Of a stretch of 64,000 bases of DNA, positions 44,677-55,712 are shown piece after piece. Position 1 is the stretch's first letter, and every line of letters begins with the position of its first letter. The DNA comes from Symbiotaphrina buchneri. Its lineage: Eukaryota; Ascomycota; Symbiotaphrinales; Symbiotaphrinaceae. Below the pieces are notes generated by a model. That model was not told where the DNA came from, did not search any database, and saw only the letters and a list, made by a program, of their open reading frames with translations. The stretch lies in assembly GCA_001599915.1 (NCBI GenBank), contig BCIG01000015.1:658240-722239 (forward strand), in the 5' to 3' direction. The position numbers and the translations under genes are program-made.

Positions 44677-46173
44677 ATGGCGTCCCTGACCAACACCACC
44701 CTCCCTGGGGATGATCCCAAGTGGGGGAAGCCTCAACTGTCACCGCACACATGGATGGAACCACTGGTAAGTCATCCAACCCGCAGCAAGGAGTAGCCAC
44801 TCACGATGTCGCGATAGGCGGCCGTGTTGATCATGCTCGCGTCCATGTACTTTAATCGGAAGCGCAGCTACTCCATCATCCCTCCCTCGTGGCGACGGGG
44901 CTATAAACCTGCTGGCATCCTCGATGAATCGCCTTCCCCCAGTCCGCGCGACTCGATCGACGACATCCGCTCTCCTTACCTCTCCGACAACGACTCCAAT
45001 ACTCTTCTCGACGCCTCCTACGCCACAACTACTACTTCGCCCAAGAATCCACCTAAAGACCGGTCCTGCTGTGGCCTCCTTGTACAGACACCCAACTCTT
45101 CGCGTTTCTCGAACCATATCCAGTCGCGCCTAATACAAAAGTTTCCGTTTCTGGTGGAGATGTTTTACTGGATCATGAACTTTGCATTCTATTCTCTCAG
45201 TCGGGGGCTTTGCCAGGCCATTTTCAACGCTGAAAATGTCTGGAACGTGGCACAAAGACATGCGATATCTATATTGGAGTTGGAACATGGAGAAAATAGT
45301 TTGTTACGTTGGGCTTTCCCGCTGAAAGAGCTCGACGTTCAGCGTTGGTTCATGCATGGACACACGAGTGGTTTGACATACCTCAACCGGGCATACAGCC
45401 TTTTCCACATTCCCGGTACTGTCGCGTGAGTCATCCTAGGTCTTACGGCTGTTCTAATCTCAAGATTTGCTGACTCGTCTGACAGCTTCCTCTCGTGGTA
45501 CTACTTTGCCGCTCCCTCATTCGTTCATTTCTCCCTCGTCCGCCGTACCTTGACCTTGGCCAACTTTATGGCCTTCTGCATCTTCACTGTGTACCCTGTG
45601 ATGCCTCCGCGACTTTTGCCGACCGAGTATGGTTTCGCGGATACTGTTCATCGAGACAACGCCGAGAGTGTATGGCAAAGAGGTCGCTTCGTCAACTCTC
45701 TGGGTGCCATGCCGAGCCTGCATTTTGCCTATGCTGGCACCGTTGGATTTGTCATTCTGTGGCATGGTCTTGTCACTCTAAACGCTCGGCACACCGTTTT
45801 TGCACGGTCATATGCTGGCGAAAGTCGGTGGAAAAGGATCCTGCTTCTCGCATTGAGGAAAGCACCTTACTTGGTAATTGGACTGTGGTACCCACTCAAT
45901 GTTCTCACAGCAATTATCGCGACGGCAAATCATTTCTGGCTGGATGTCTGTGCAGGGTCACTGGTCGTGTTCCTAGCTTTCCTGGGGAACACCGTCTGGA
46001 TGAATCTATTACCGCTTGAGGATATATTGCTGTGGATCTTGAGATTGGAGAAGCCGGTGCCGACCACGGGGTGGTATTGGAGCCATTGCCAGAGACGCAA
46101 TGAGGAGCAGGACGCGGCAAAAGTCAACGTCGAGCGATACGAAAACGCTGAAGGCAACGACGCTCGCGTCTGA
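44677..46173 (+). CDS. PAP2-superfamily membrane protein (inositolphosphotransferase/AUR1-like)
   Basis: Predicted 461-aa integral membrane protein from exons 44677-44766, 44818-45425 and 45486-46173 (introns 51 and 60 bp). About six membrane helices. The PAP2 catalytic motifs are present: GAMPSLHFAYAGTVGF (C2, with the SLH histidine) and ATANHFWLDVCAGSLVV (C3, with the nucleophilic His and its Asp partner). The spacing and VYPVMPPRLLP resemble the PAP2_3 branch, which includes fungal inositolphosphorylceramide synthase relatives. Reaction would be phosphatase or phosphotransferase on a lipid phosphate; substrate not determined. A Ser/Pro-rich loop occupies about residues 55-120. Confidence 0.88.
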
Positions 46174-47300
46174 AGCAAAGACCTTCTGAATTAAAATTTG
46201 CCTGGGGCGCTTGTAGGATTCAGTTGGGAGCTGTGGATTTGTATCTCGAGCGAGCATTGTCTATAGAGAGAGCGGAGACCCCTTTTATGAGTCCAGTACC
46301 TTGCATTTGTGGACGGCGCATTTGCAAGCAGGAACAAGGCCTGCTTGAAACCTATCTGCATGGCGATGCATTTGGTCGCATTTGGTTTTGATTGCTCTTG
46401 CTTTGCTTTGCTTCGTGCCAGCATCTAGAGCCTGCTTGTTACCTATTCTGGTGCCCGTTTGCTGTGGATGTTAGATAGTCCTCTCAACCTCGACCGTCGC
46501 CATGGTCACGCCAGCCGGCTGAAAGAGTCGGGGGGCGTGGCTGTGGTGGAGGGTTAGTAATTCCTACTGTGATGATGATACCAGTTCTTCTCCCCACCTT
46601 GGAACAATATGAGTAAGAGTAGTGGGAAGTGATAGACTTGATCAGCCCGTGGAATACGACACCGGGACTCTGGATCTGGGTAAGCCGCGATTAGAATCAT
46701 GTAATAAATCTATAGATCCAGTGGGCTATTTAACTCTATTGCCATTGAGATTTCTGGAGATATCACATAATCCTATGCGGGTGTTTCTACCTTCTTAATA
46801 CCGTCGACTTATCCTTGCACTGATGACTGTAGGCCTATGGTTGTCTGTGTCGCCACTGGGCAGGCTATATTCGAAGTGATCAAGAGAGAGTCAAACAAGA
46901 AATTGAGGCTGACGAACGACGGTCGTAACTTCCTCTTTGATTCGAATCATGGTCAGGAATATTTATCAGTGAGTGCTTCTAAAGCTGGTGGTAGTGCGCT
47001 GGCCGGGTCGATCCACTGTACAGATGGGTGGACCTTCCCTTCCCCCACTTTCGCACTCTTGACGTCCAGCGAGCACACAGCAGGTAGTGTCAAACGTTTA
47101 TCCGTGGAAGCCGGCCAGGCCTTGTGCTTCCTGACAAGGAGAGGCGACTCTGATATCTCGAAAATTATCGGACTCCAGCATCTAAGACCCGGCTCAGCCG
47201 GTCTCCAATACATTTGCACGCTCGCAGCGTTTCACATCTTCCTCGACCTCTTATCTATCTATCGGACATATCAGGTTCTCGAGCTCACGATATCGCAACC
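46174..47300. other. intergenic: PAP2 3' flank and GMC-oxidase promoter
   Basis: 1.13 kb. An open frame at 46837-47400 overlaps the GMC start and lacks motifs, so it is not called. Confidence 0.5.
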
Positions 47301-49228
47301 ATGCCTCTCGCGCCCTCCGCCTCAGTCTTCACCAGCCGCAGCTACGACTACGTGGTCATCGGCGGGGGCACCGCCGGACTCGTCCTCGCCGCGCGCCTGA
47401 GTGAGGACCCGCGCACTCACGTCGCCGTGCTCGAAGCCGGGCCGCCCGCCTTCTCCGAGCCCGCCGTCACCGTCCCTGGACGCTTCGGACAAACCATGGG
47501 CACGCAATACGACTGGGCGTTCAGCACGACTCCGCAGCCCGGCCTCGGCGGGCGCTCCCTGCCCTGGCCGCGCGGGAAGATGCTCGGCGGCACGAGCGGC
47601 ATGAACTTCCTGGTCTGGAACCGCGGGTGTAGGGCGGACTACGATGCCTGGGCGCAGCTGGGGAATCCGGGCTGGGACTGGGATTCGCTCGTGCCGTATT
47701 TCAAACGTAGTGAGCGGTTGACGCCCCCGACTGAGGAGCAGAGGAGGGAGTTTGTGGCGCGCCCGAGGCTGAGTGATCATGGCGCCCAGGGACCGGTGAG
47801 GACGGCGTATGCACCGTTTTTTGCGGCGACGCATAGGGTGTGGCATGAGACGTTGGGCAGGCTGGGTGTGCAGACGAATGAGAGCCATTTTGGCGGCTCG
47901 AATGTGGGTGCCTGGACGAGTGTGGCCAGTGTGGATCCGCAGACGCAGACGAGGAGTTATTCCGCCTCGGCGTATTTTCTGCCCGCGAGTGAGAGGGGGA
48001 ATCTTGACGGAGGCAACGGCGAGGGAGGTTGAGCTTGAGAGGAAGAGTCGGCAGGGTGAGGATCTTGTGGCGACGGGCGTGAGATTTGAGTGGCGTGGAG
48101 AGATGTTTATGGTCAGGTGTAATAGGGAGGTGATCCTCAGCGGGGGCAGTGTGGGGTCGCCGCAGTTGTTGGAGTTGTCTGGGATTGGCAACCCGGAGAT
48201 TCTGAGGAAAGCGGGTATTGAGACGAAGGTGGAGAATCCGAATGTGGGCGAGAACTTGCAGGAGCACATGAGTACGTGTCTCGCTCCTTCTCCCCGTCTG
48301 GCTGCTCAGATATTGCGATATCATGGCTATAATACTGACCACTACCTCAAAACCAGTGACCATGACCGTCTACGAGCTCCAGCCCGACATCATCACGCCC
48401 GACGACTACGCCTCCCCAGCCTTCACCGCCGAAGCCGACGAGCTCTACAAGACGACCAAAAGCGGGATGCGCACCGCCACGCCCGCGTCTATAGCCTACT
48501 ACCCCGTGCACACCTTCCTTCCACCCTCAGAAGTCTCCCAACTCCTTCAACGCGCGCACTCCTACACCTCTCACACCGCTCCCCCAGGTTCGGGAGACCA
48601 CCTCCGATCCCACCTCCTCGCGCGACAGTTCCTCCCCGACGCGCGCCTCGGCCAGGTCGAAGTCGTGCTGGACCACTCCAACTACAGCCCGTTCTTCAGC
48701 GCCGTGCCGGGCCGCAAATACGCCACGCTCATGCAGATGCTGCAGTACCCCTACTCGCGAGGCAGCATCCACATCGACGCCTCCGACCCGACGGGCCCGC
48801 CCGTCATCGACCCGCGCTACTACGCCGGCTCCGGCGGAGACATCGACTTCGACGTCACGGTCGCGGCGCAGATATTTGCGGATCGCATCGCGCGCACGGA
48901 GCCGCTGAAGAGCATGGTCGTGCGGCGCGTGGAGCCGCCTGAGCCGGAGAAGGAGGGGGAGGAGGTCGACTGGAGGCGGTTTGTAAGGGATAAGACTATT
49001 ACCGATTGGCACCCGGTTGGCACGTGTGCGATGCTCCCCCGCGAGAGGGGAGGCGTGGTGGATGCGAGACTGAGGGTTCATGGGGTGGGGAATTTGAGGG
49101 TCGTGGATGCGAGTGTTATGCCGTTGCAGATTGCGGCGCATATTCAGGCGACGGTCTATGCGGTGGCGGAGAAGGCGGCGGATATGGTCAGGGAGGATTG
49201 GGAGGGTGGAGAGAGGGCGCGGTTGTGA
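47301..49228 (+). pseudogene. GMC-family FAD oxidoreductase, frameshifted
   Basis: Glucose-methanol-choline type flavoenzyme, about 614-617 codons if intact. It has a single 85-bp intron (48272-48356). The N-terminal frame shows the dinucleotide fold DYVVIGGGTAGLVLAARLSE and the GMC signature GKMLGGTSGMNFLVWNRG. The frame breaks at about 48003-48007, in the region that normally reads N-L-x-x-L-T: about 8 nt seem to be missing, and this reading stops at 48030-48032. The other frame resumes immediately with TEATAREVEL and continues through EVILSGGSVGSPQLLELSGIG, the second GMC signature. The C-terminal exon carries the catalytic TDWHPVGTCAM histidine. No plausible intron explains the shift. As sequenced, the product would lack the substrate domain and catalytic His. 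Confidence 0.87.
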
Positions 49229-49559
49229 TGGGAAAGAAAGAATTGAAGAGGCTAGGGGGTGTGTGGAGGCTCCTTAACTATAGGGGGCTGCAGAGGTATA
49301 TAGATCTGGTAGTACTGGTATTTGGCATGAAGTATTGCCGACGAGAGTTCGTTCACGCCTCGTATCGAGAGATGTATCTAATAACACTCGACTTCTAGTT
49401 GGCCAACAGTGAACAATAACCAGCCAAACGTTTATGGATTCTGCTTTGGGGCACCTTCATAGCATTAGAAGTGGAGGGGTTACCGCTCCTTCTATAGACT
49501 CAGCAATATTAATTTCTCCAAAGAGTGAAGACGCCTGACCTGCACTAGACATCCTCATC
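49229..49559. other. convergent intergenic region
   Basis: 331 bases between GMC and aldehyde dehydrogenase 3' ends. No feature is seen. Confidence 0.5.
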
Positions 49560-51043
49560 CTACAGCCTAAAACGAATAGTCTTAACGGTGAGAAACTCTG
49601 CGATGCCCCATCCACCTCCAAACCTGCCAAACCCGCTCGACTTGAACCCGCCATGCGGCAGTGTAGGCTCATCATGCACCGTGGACCCATTTATATGTAC
49701 CGCCCTGAAGACTCCGTCAGTAGAACATCTCTATATACGCAAGGGTGCTTTCTCTCCACTTACCCGCTTTCGACGCGCTTTGCAACTCTCAAGGCCCGGC
49801 TTAGGTCCCTGCTCCAGACGGCCGCAGAGAGCCCGTACTCAGTGTCGTTCGCTACCCTGATGGCTTCTTCCTCATCGGGCACCACAATCAGCGAGATTGC
49901 AGGCCCGAAGCTCTCGGCGTAGTAGAGGTCCGTGTTCTCGACGCCTTTGACGACCGTAGGGGCTACGGCTCTGCCATCGTCGTCCGCAAAGCCCTTGCTG
50001 CCGATAATGATGTCCGCGCCTTTGGCCACGGCGTCATCAAGCAGGTTCTTGACCTTCGCCGCCCCGGACTTTTGCACTGCCGGCTGCGGACGGAATCCTG
50101 CCGGATAAAGTTCCGCGTAGGTCTCGCGGAGCACCTGCTCGAACTGCGCTGCCACTCTCTGCACGACGATGATCCGTTCCGTGGCCATGCACACCTGGCC
50201 TGCATGGGCATTGGAGCCGTGTGCGGCGCCCTCGGCGGCTTCCTTGAGATCTGCGTCTTCGAGCACAATTGTGGGCGCCTTCCCGCCGAGCTCCAAGAGG
50301 ATGGGCTTCAGTTCTTTTGCGGCCAGCTGCGCCAGGATCCGCCCTACCGCGGTCGAGCCAGTGAAGTTGATCTTCTTGACGCCCCGGTGCGCAATCAACG
50401 CCCCGATGACTTCGGGGCCCTTGGCCGGCGCGTGGGCGACCACGTTCACGACACCGTCCGGGAAGCCCGCGCGCCGGAAACACTCGCCCAGCAGCCAGTG
50501 CGTGCGCGGGCAGAGCTCCGAGCTCTTCAGCACGACCGTGTTGCCCGCAGCTAGAGCGTAGGCGATGGCCCGGATGCCCAGCAGCGCCGCCGCGTTCCAG
50601 GGCGCAATCCCCAGGACGACCCCGAAAGGCACCTTATAGACCAGGGCGGTGGCGTTAGGCTCGCTCGAGGGAGGGAGCTCGCCCGTGATGCCGGACACTC
50701 GTGCAGCGACCTCGCGCACGATCAGCACGGCTGTCTCGCAGTCGAAGTCGGCCCAGCCCTGCTCTGCGGCGGTTTCCTGCATCACGTAGCTCTTGAGCTC
50801 GGGCAGCACTGCTGCGAGGCTGTCGGCGGCTGCGTTAAGCAGCCGTCGTCGCTCAAGGTAGGTTGTTTGTGACCACTGTGGGAATGCAGCTTCCGCTGCT
50901 GAGGCTGCCGCGTTGGCTTGGGCCGCCGAGGCACCGTAGGCGATCCATAGAGTCTGACCGGTCTTGGGGTCATGCACTGGGAACTTGTCGTTCGTTTTGG
51001 TGGGGGTGTTGTTGATAAGGAGAGGTACATATGGTGGATCCAT
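49560..51043 (-). CDS. NAD(P)-dependent aldehyde dehydrogenase
   Basis: Predicted 474 aa from exons 51043-49764 and 49704-49560 (59-bp intron). It oxidises an aldehyde to the acid. Key motifs are present: APWNAAALLGIRAI (Asn150), KSSELCP, FTGSTAVGRILAQL, LELGGKAP with general base Glu251, and AGQVCMATERI with nucleophile Cys285. ESFGPAIS follows, and HINGSTVHDEPTLPHGGFKSSGFGRFGG lies across the splice. The sequence is closest in style to vanillin/salicylaldehyde-type dehydrogenases. ATGs at 51061 and 51058 are alternative starts. It converges with the GMC oxidase, an arrangement that would fit a two-step alcohol-to-acid oxidation (inference). Confidence 0.93.
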
Positions 51044-53025
51044 AATGCTGGCTGCCATCATGGAGAGAGCTCGAAGCAAAGATTGGCGAAAGAAATCCAC
51101 AACGAGAAACAGGATATGCACGTATCTTCTTCCGTTCCGAGGACTTTGGACGTACGATAGCTCCGACGGCGCCCGTTGGCCATCTTATCCGTCGACAGAC
51201 TGAGCATTGCCCAGTTGAACAAGGTTCGAAGCTAAGCATAGGTGGGGCCTGGATGAACGTCGCCATAAGACAACGGACTCGTCAGACGTTCAAGAGAGCA
51301 GCAATAACCGCTTATCGTTTATCGCCCAATCTTCCATACTGGCTGTGCCTCGGTCCATGAGGTAGGTTCGGTGTGCTTGGGCAAGTGTGGACTTAAAGTT
51401 CAAGCTGGTCAAGCGCCATGTCTTTGCTCCCCCACTCTTGAGCTGCTCTGATCTAGTTGTGAACTGCTTGCCACTGTGCCACTCTAGGAGACTCATATAA
51501 TAGCTGGACGCCAGGTGCGGACAGATTGGTACCATGGACTTGTGTAGTAAGACATCGACCTTTGATTGCTTTTTTTGGCCAGCAGCATTCCGGATGTTGT
51601 ATGATGTGGCACGGGACCAGCTGCGATGGTAGACAGTCTTGCATGATGTGGTTAGCGTTGACGTTGTGATTGTCATCTGAGTTGCTGTTAACACCATCGG
51701 CCGGGATTGCATGGTGATCACTCTGTGACCGTGTCGTTGTGATGATGCCCAATCAGTAGGACTTTAATCGGGTTCTTTCGAAGCCTGGTGCGTCTTTCAC
51801 ACTCGCAGGTTCCCGGTGCGAAGTAGACTTAGCAAGGGTGGACAAGGTATTCTCTTGGAAACCCATGGAAGAGACCCCATGCTGCCCATTGCTTTTGACA
51901 ACTGGTGAACACAATAGAGTGATCTGCTGCAAATGTCGGACCTGTGTCTGAGGTTCGGCCACCCAGACGAATATCAGGCTCGCCCAGTGCAAACGCTACG
52001 GCATATCAGTGAGCAAGGAACAACAAGAACGTCCTCGGGCCAGTCGATGCATCATACCGAACTCTGTATTCACGCATATACGCGTCATCACATTTTCGCG
52101 TTTCTCACAGGCTTTGGCGACGTCGCTGAGGGTTTCACAACCAGAACAGTAGTAGAAGCAGAGCAGTATCAGCTTTGGATCATCGACCCCTTGTGTACTC
52201 GCATTTCGTGAAAATGCCGTCAATGTCTCAGAAGTGCAGCAGTGAAGGGGACCGAAATCTTCAGAGACTGACCCCCTGAGGACTTATCCCTGGTAAGGCG
52301 GAAGCTGTGTCTGACGTGAGATCTGAAGGTCTCCTCGGAGGCCGCATAACCATCGGTGGCCCAACCAGTAAGCCTCGCTGAGACTGTACGGGAGTTTAGG
52401 GATCGGGAAAGAGATCGAGGGTTACAATGATACGGATGTGATGGAATACGAGATACGAGATAGGCGTCCACTGTGCTGTATGTGACGACGTATTCTGAGT
52501 TCTTAGCGTAGGGAGTCGTATATGCGATATGTATTGGAATGAATATGAGTGTACATGATCAACCGACTTGAAGATCATAAGACCGAAAATCAATTCTCGT
52601 ATCCGGGTTGTATGCTCCAGGGACGGCACGTATGACTGTATGTACTTTGCCCTGGAGGGCACTACTCATGCTTGTCAACATCCAACCCTTGTATCACCGT
52701 ATTGAGTGACCCGTGATACGAAGTCCTAAAGTCTTTGCCGTCCTATAATGAAAATCCGACATCGAGAGAGTAAAACATGCAGCAGGGAGCTGGAGGGTTT
52801 GAGTGGATATCATAACGATATACGAATTTCTTCAACCCCTTAAGGTGCACTGTACCGTAGATGATGCTGGATCCATGCTGCCACGGTGAAATCCAAGAGA
52901 GAGCGCCCGCTGCACACCTATAAATCCAACCTTCCCGTCCCAGTCCACTCCTGTCTCCTCTGTCCATCAACAACAGCTCAAAGCCCAGCATATCCATCAT
53001 ATCTACTTCAACCGGGCCCACAAAC
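51044..53025. other. 2-kb gene-poor region
   Basis: This lies between divergently transcribed aldehyde dehydrogenase and the cysteine-rich peptide gene. I find no domain or spliced frame. The last ~130 bases are pyrimidine- and A-rich, as expected for the leader of the secreted peptide gene. Confidence 0.45.
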
Positions 53026-53423
53026 ATGAAGCTGCTCTTCCTCGCCCTCCAAGCTCTTCTCACAACCACCACGCTGGCCGAGCCCATCCACAAGGTCTTC
53101 GACCGTGACCTCAAACTCCTATCGGGCGTCTCTCGCGCTCTGCCACTCGATCACCCAGACATCCTGAAACGCGATGGAGGGTTATTTGCCAGGAACGGTC
53201 AGTCCTGCGTTCCCTGCTGCTAGCACCCTTCCTTGTATCCTTCTGTTTCCCGAAGCGTGGACGGGCAGCAGATGCGTGCTGACTGGTCCGTGGGATTTGG
53301 GCAGATGATGGCACTGAGTGTGCGTGTGCTTTTTGTTGCCTCGCTGGCTGTGATACTTGTACTTGTGCCACCTTGAATCCGGATAAGACGGGATATACAG
53401 AGGGATGCTGCCCTATTTGTTGA
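53026..53423 (+). CDS. small secreted cysteine-rich prepropeptide
   Basis: Predicted 96 aa from exons 53026-53197 and 53305-53423 (107-bp intron, GTCAGT...GCAG). Residues 1-18 are a clear signal peptide (MKLLFLALQALLTTTTLA). A propeptide follows, with a dibasic Kex2-type site in DILKRDGG and a second candidate Arg before NDDG. All ten cysteines fall in the last ~35 residues: TECACAFCCLAGCDTCTC, a spacer (NPDKTGYTE), then GCCPIC at the very C-terminus. Ending on Cys and the CxCxxCC arrangement recall compact disulphide peptides or metal-binding proteins, but I recognise no family. Without the intron the frame ends early at 53223, giving an alternative short form that also ends in CVPCC. Confidence 0.75.
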
Positions 53424-53729
53424 GGGAGTGACTACGCGGATGAGAGATTGATTGTGCAATGCGGAGAATACGAATTGGACTATGATTGAGCGGCCTCTCT
53501 CTATATTGTCTAGCAAAGCCATTCGTTACTGGTCCAATATCAGGATATCAGTACCCCGGAATTGAAGTGGACACTCCTTTTTCTTATCAAGATCATTGAT
53601 ATCTCACGGTCGTTAGGAAACTTTATGATTCACTGGATTGCTCTGATATAGCCTGCACCGTACCTCGTTCATTATGCTATGCATAGTCCGGTATGCGTTT
53701 GACATTAATAACCCCTGAAACCCCCTTGT
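53424..53729. other. convergent intergenic region
   Basis: 306 bases, AT-rich, with no feature seen. Confidence 0.45.
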
Positions 53730-55176
53730 TCACGCAAAGCTCTCCACGCCCATTGCAAACTGCTCAAACAACTCAATCGGGAACGCATTCGCAATGGCTT
53801 CATACCCCGCCACATTCGGATGCAAATAATCTCCAGAATTAAACACCGGATTGAGCTGGGTACCATTATTGGGATCCCTAACAATCGCATCAAAATCCAC
53901 CACCGCATCAAACAACGTGCCATTCCCCGTGCCATTCCGAATCCACGCATTGACCCGCTGCCGGGTCGCCTCGCGCGTCGGGTCCGCATACGCCTGGATC
54001 GTACTATTCGGCGCTCCAAACGGCGTAATCGTCGCCGCAAAGATCGGGATCCCGAACGCATGCACGCGCGTGATGATCTGCTGGTACGCGAGCAGCAGGC
54101 GGTTGCCGACCTCAGTCTGTGCGGCGGCCGTCGTGTCCGCCGTGCCGATGTCGTTGACGCCCTCGAAGATCATGCTGTAGCGCACGCCCGGCTGCGCGAG
54201 CACGTCGCGCTCGACCCGGCCCTGCGCGTTCGGCCCGTTGCCGTCGTATAGGATCCGGTTCCCGCCCGCGGCTTGGTTCGCCAGCCCGATGGAGGAGGTT
54301 AAGGGGTTGGTTTGCATTTTCGCGAGTACCAGGTCGGGCCACCGGTTGTTGGCGTCGGTGGTGCTCCCCCGTCCGTCCGTAATGCTGTCCCCGATGATGG
54401 CCCATGCGGACGTGCTGGGTACGGCCCAGGTAGAGACGGCGGAGATGAAGTACCTGATAGATGGAGAGGTCAGTTCAGGGTTTCAAGTTATGGTGCAAGG
54501 TTGTCTGCCACATACCAATGCTGCACCGCCTGCGTTGACGGGTCAGTCATGTTCTGCGCCGTGGTATAGTCTCCAAAGGAGATATAGCTAGTCGCTCGAC
54601 TGCCCGGATGGCTCGTAATAAGCGTGCCCTGCTGCCCTTCCGCGAGATACATCGTCACGGTAATCGTGCTCTGGGGCAAGATCTGGAAGTCAATGGGATC
54701 CGAGACGGCCAGCGAGCCGTCGGGGATGATGATCGATGTATTGCCACTGAATGTTAGCGTCTGCAGCGTGTCGGTTTTGATGGCACTGTCGCCCGAGGAG
54801 CCGTTGCTGGGCAACGCTACGGTCACGGTTGTGATAGGCAAGTCCACTGCACCGAAGGCGTTGGAGATGGTGAAGCGCAGTTGGGAGCCTCCGATCGACA
54901 TGTGAAGTGTCTGCCGGATGGTGGAATTGACGAAGACGGCATTGGTGCTGTTGGTGGCGTTCTATAGGAGGATAATGCATTAGAACGAGTCTCGGAGCAG
55001 GTGATGGGAGACTTTACAAAAGGAGGAGGCGGCAGGTTGCTGTATTCTGTGAGCTGCGGCATCGACGTCCAGGTGTCAACCCAGTGTCCGCCGAGGATCA
55101 GTGGCTCAATTGGAGCTGCTGCACCTCCCAGGGCTAACAGCAGCGCCGTGAAGATATGAAGCCAATGTGAGGCCAT
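53730..55176 (-). CDS. secreted GDSL/SGNH-type esterase
   Basis: Predicted 442 aa from exons 55176-55018, 54961-54516 and 54453-53730 (introns 56 and 62 bp). A signal peptide (HIFTALLLALGGAAA) precedes an N-terminal beta-rich part with several N-glycosylation sites. The SGNH hydrolase domain follows: block I IIGDSITDG (nucleophile Ser), block II Gly in NQAAGGNRIL, block III Asn in GVNDIG, and block V with Asp and His in SGDYLHPN. Such fungal enzymes deacetylate or de-esterify polysaccharides or lipids outside the cell. The next gene, on the same strand, is the secreted beta-galactosidase, suggesting a shared carbohydrate context (inference). Confidence 0.92.
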
Positions 55177-55712
55177 ACTTAGAGACCTAATCTAGGGACG
55201 CAGGCACGCAGAAAGTGATTTCAACGGTTCTGCTTTGCAAAGGCGCATCCTTCTCTATTTATCCTCTTGCAGTCTGGATGCCATCGTGCCTGGACCCGAA
55301 TGTCCCATTTAGCCGCCATGCAAGGGCTCCCCCACATGATCGTTCCCCGCAATCCGTCACTGGTGGAATAGCTTGGATAAAAGGTTCGTTCGGGAAAATG
55401 GTGGAGTGAGGACGGGCGTGGGGTTGGCTTCCACGTCATATATGCAGCTAATTAAAGCTTGTGCAATACTTAGGCTAAAACGATGAGGTGAGCTACAGGC
55501 TGCAACTGCCCCTCATTAATTGGGAACGGTGCGGCACTTTTGCCGCTTCTAAGGGCCCGAAAAGGAAGGCGTAACATTTGTGTACAGAAAAAGGTCCATG
55601 GCGGTACAGCTTTCCCGATGCCCTTAAAAGGAAGCATACATATTACTTGTGAAGATATAAACATCTCGGTAATACACCGAATATATACACCACTCGATAT
55701 ATCAAGCATACA
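55177..55712. other. intergenic: GDSL promoter and beta-galactosidase 3' flank
   Basis: 536 bases without an exon. Confidence 0.5.

Noticed and set aside
46837-47400. 187-codon open frame
   Set aside because: Overlaps the well-supported GMC start in another frame and shows no domain or codon bias.
47960-48050. short intron as explanation for the GMC frame change
   Set aside because: The only GT...AG pair nearby would remove the conserved YFLPA region and be about 41 nt with no branch site.
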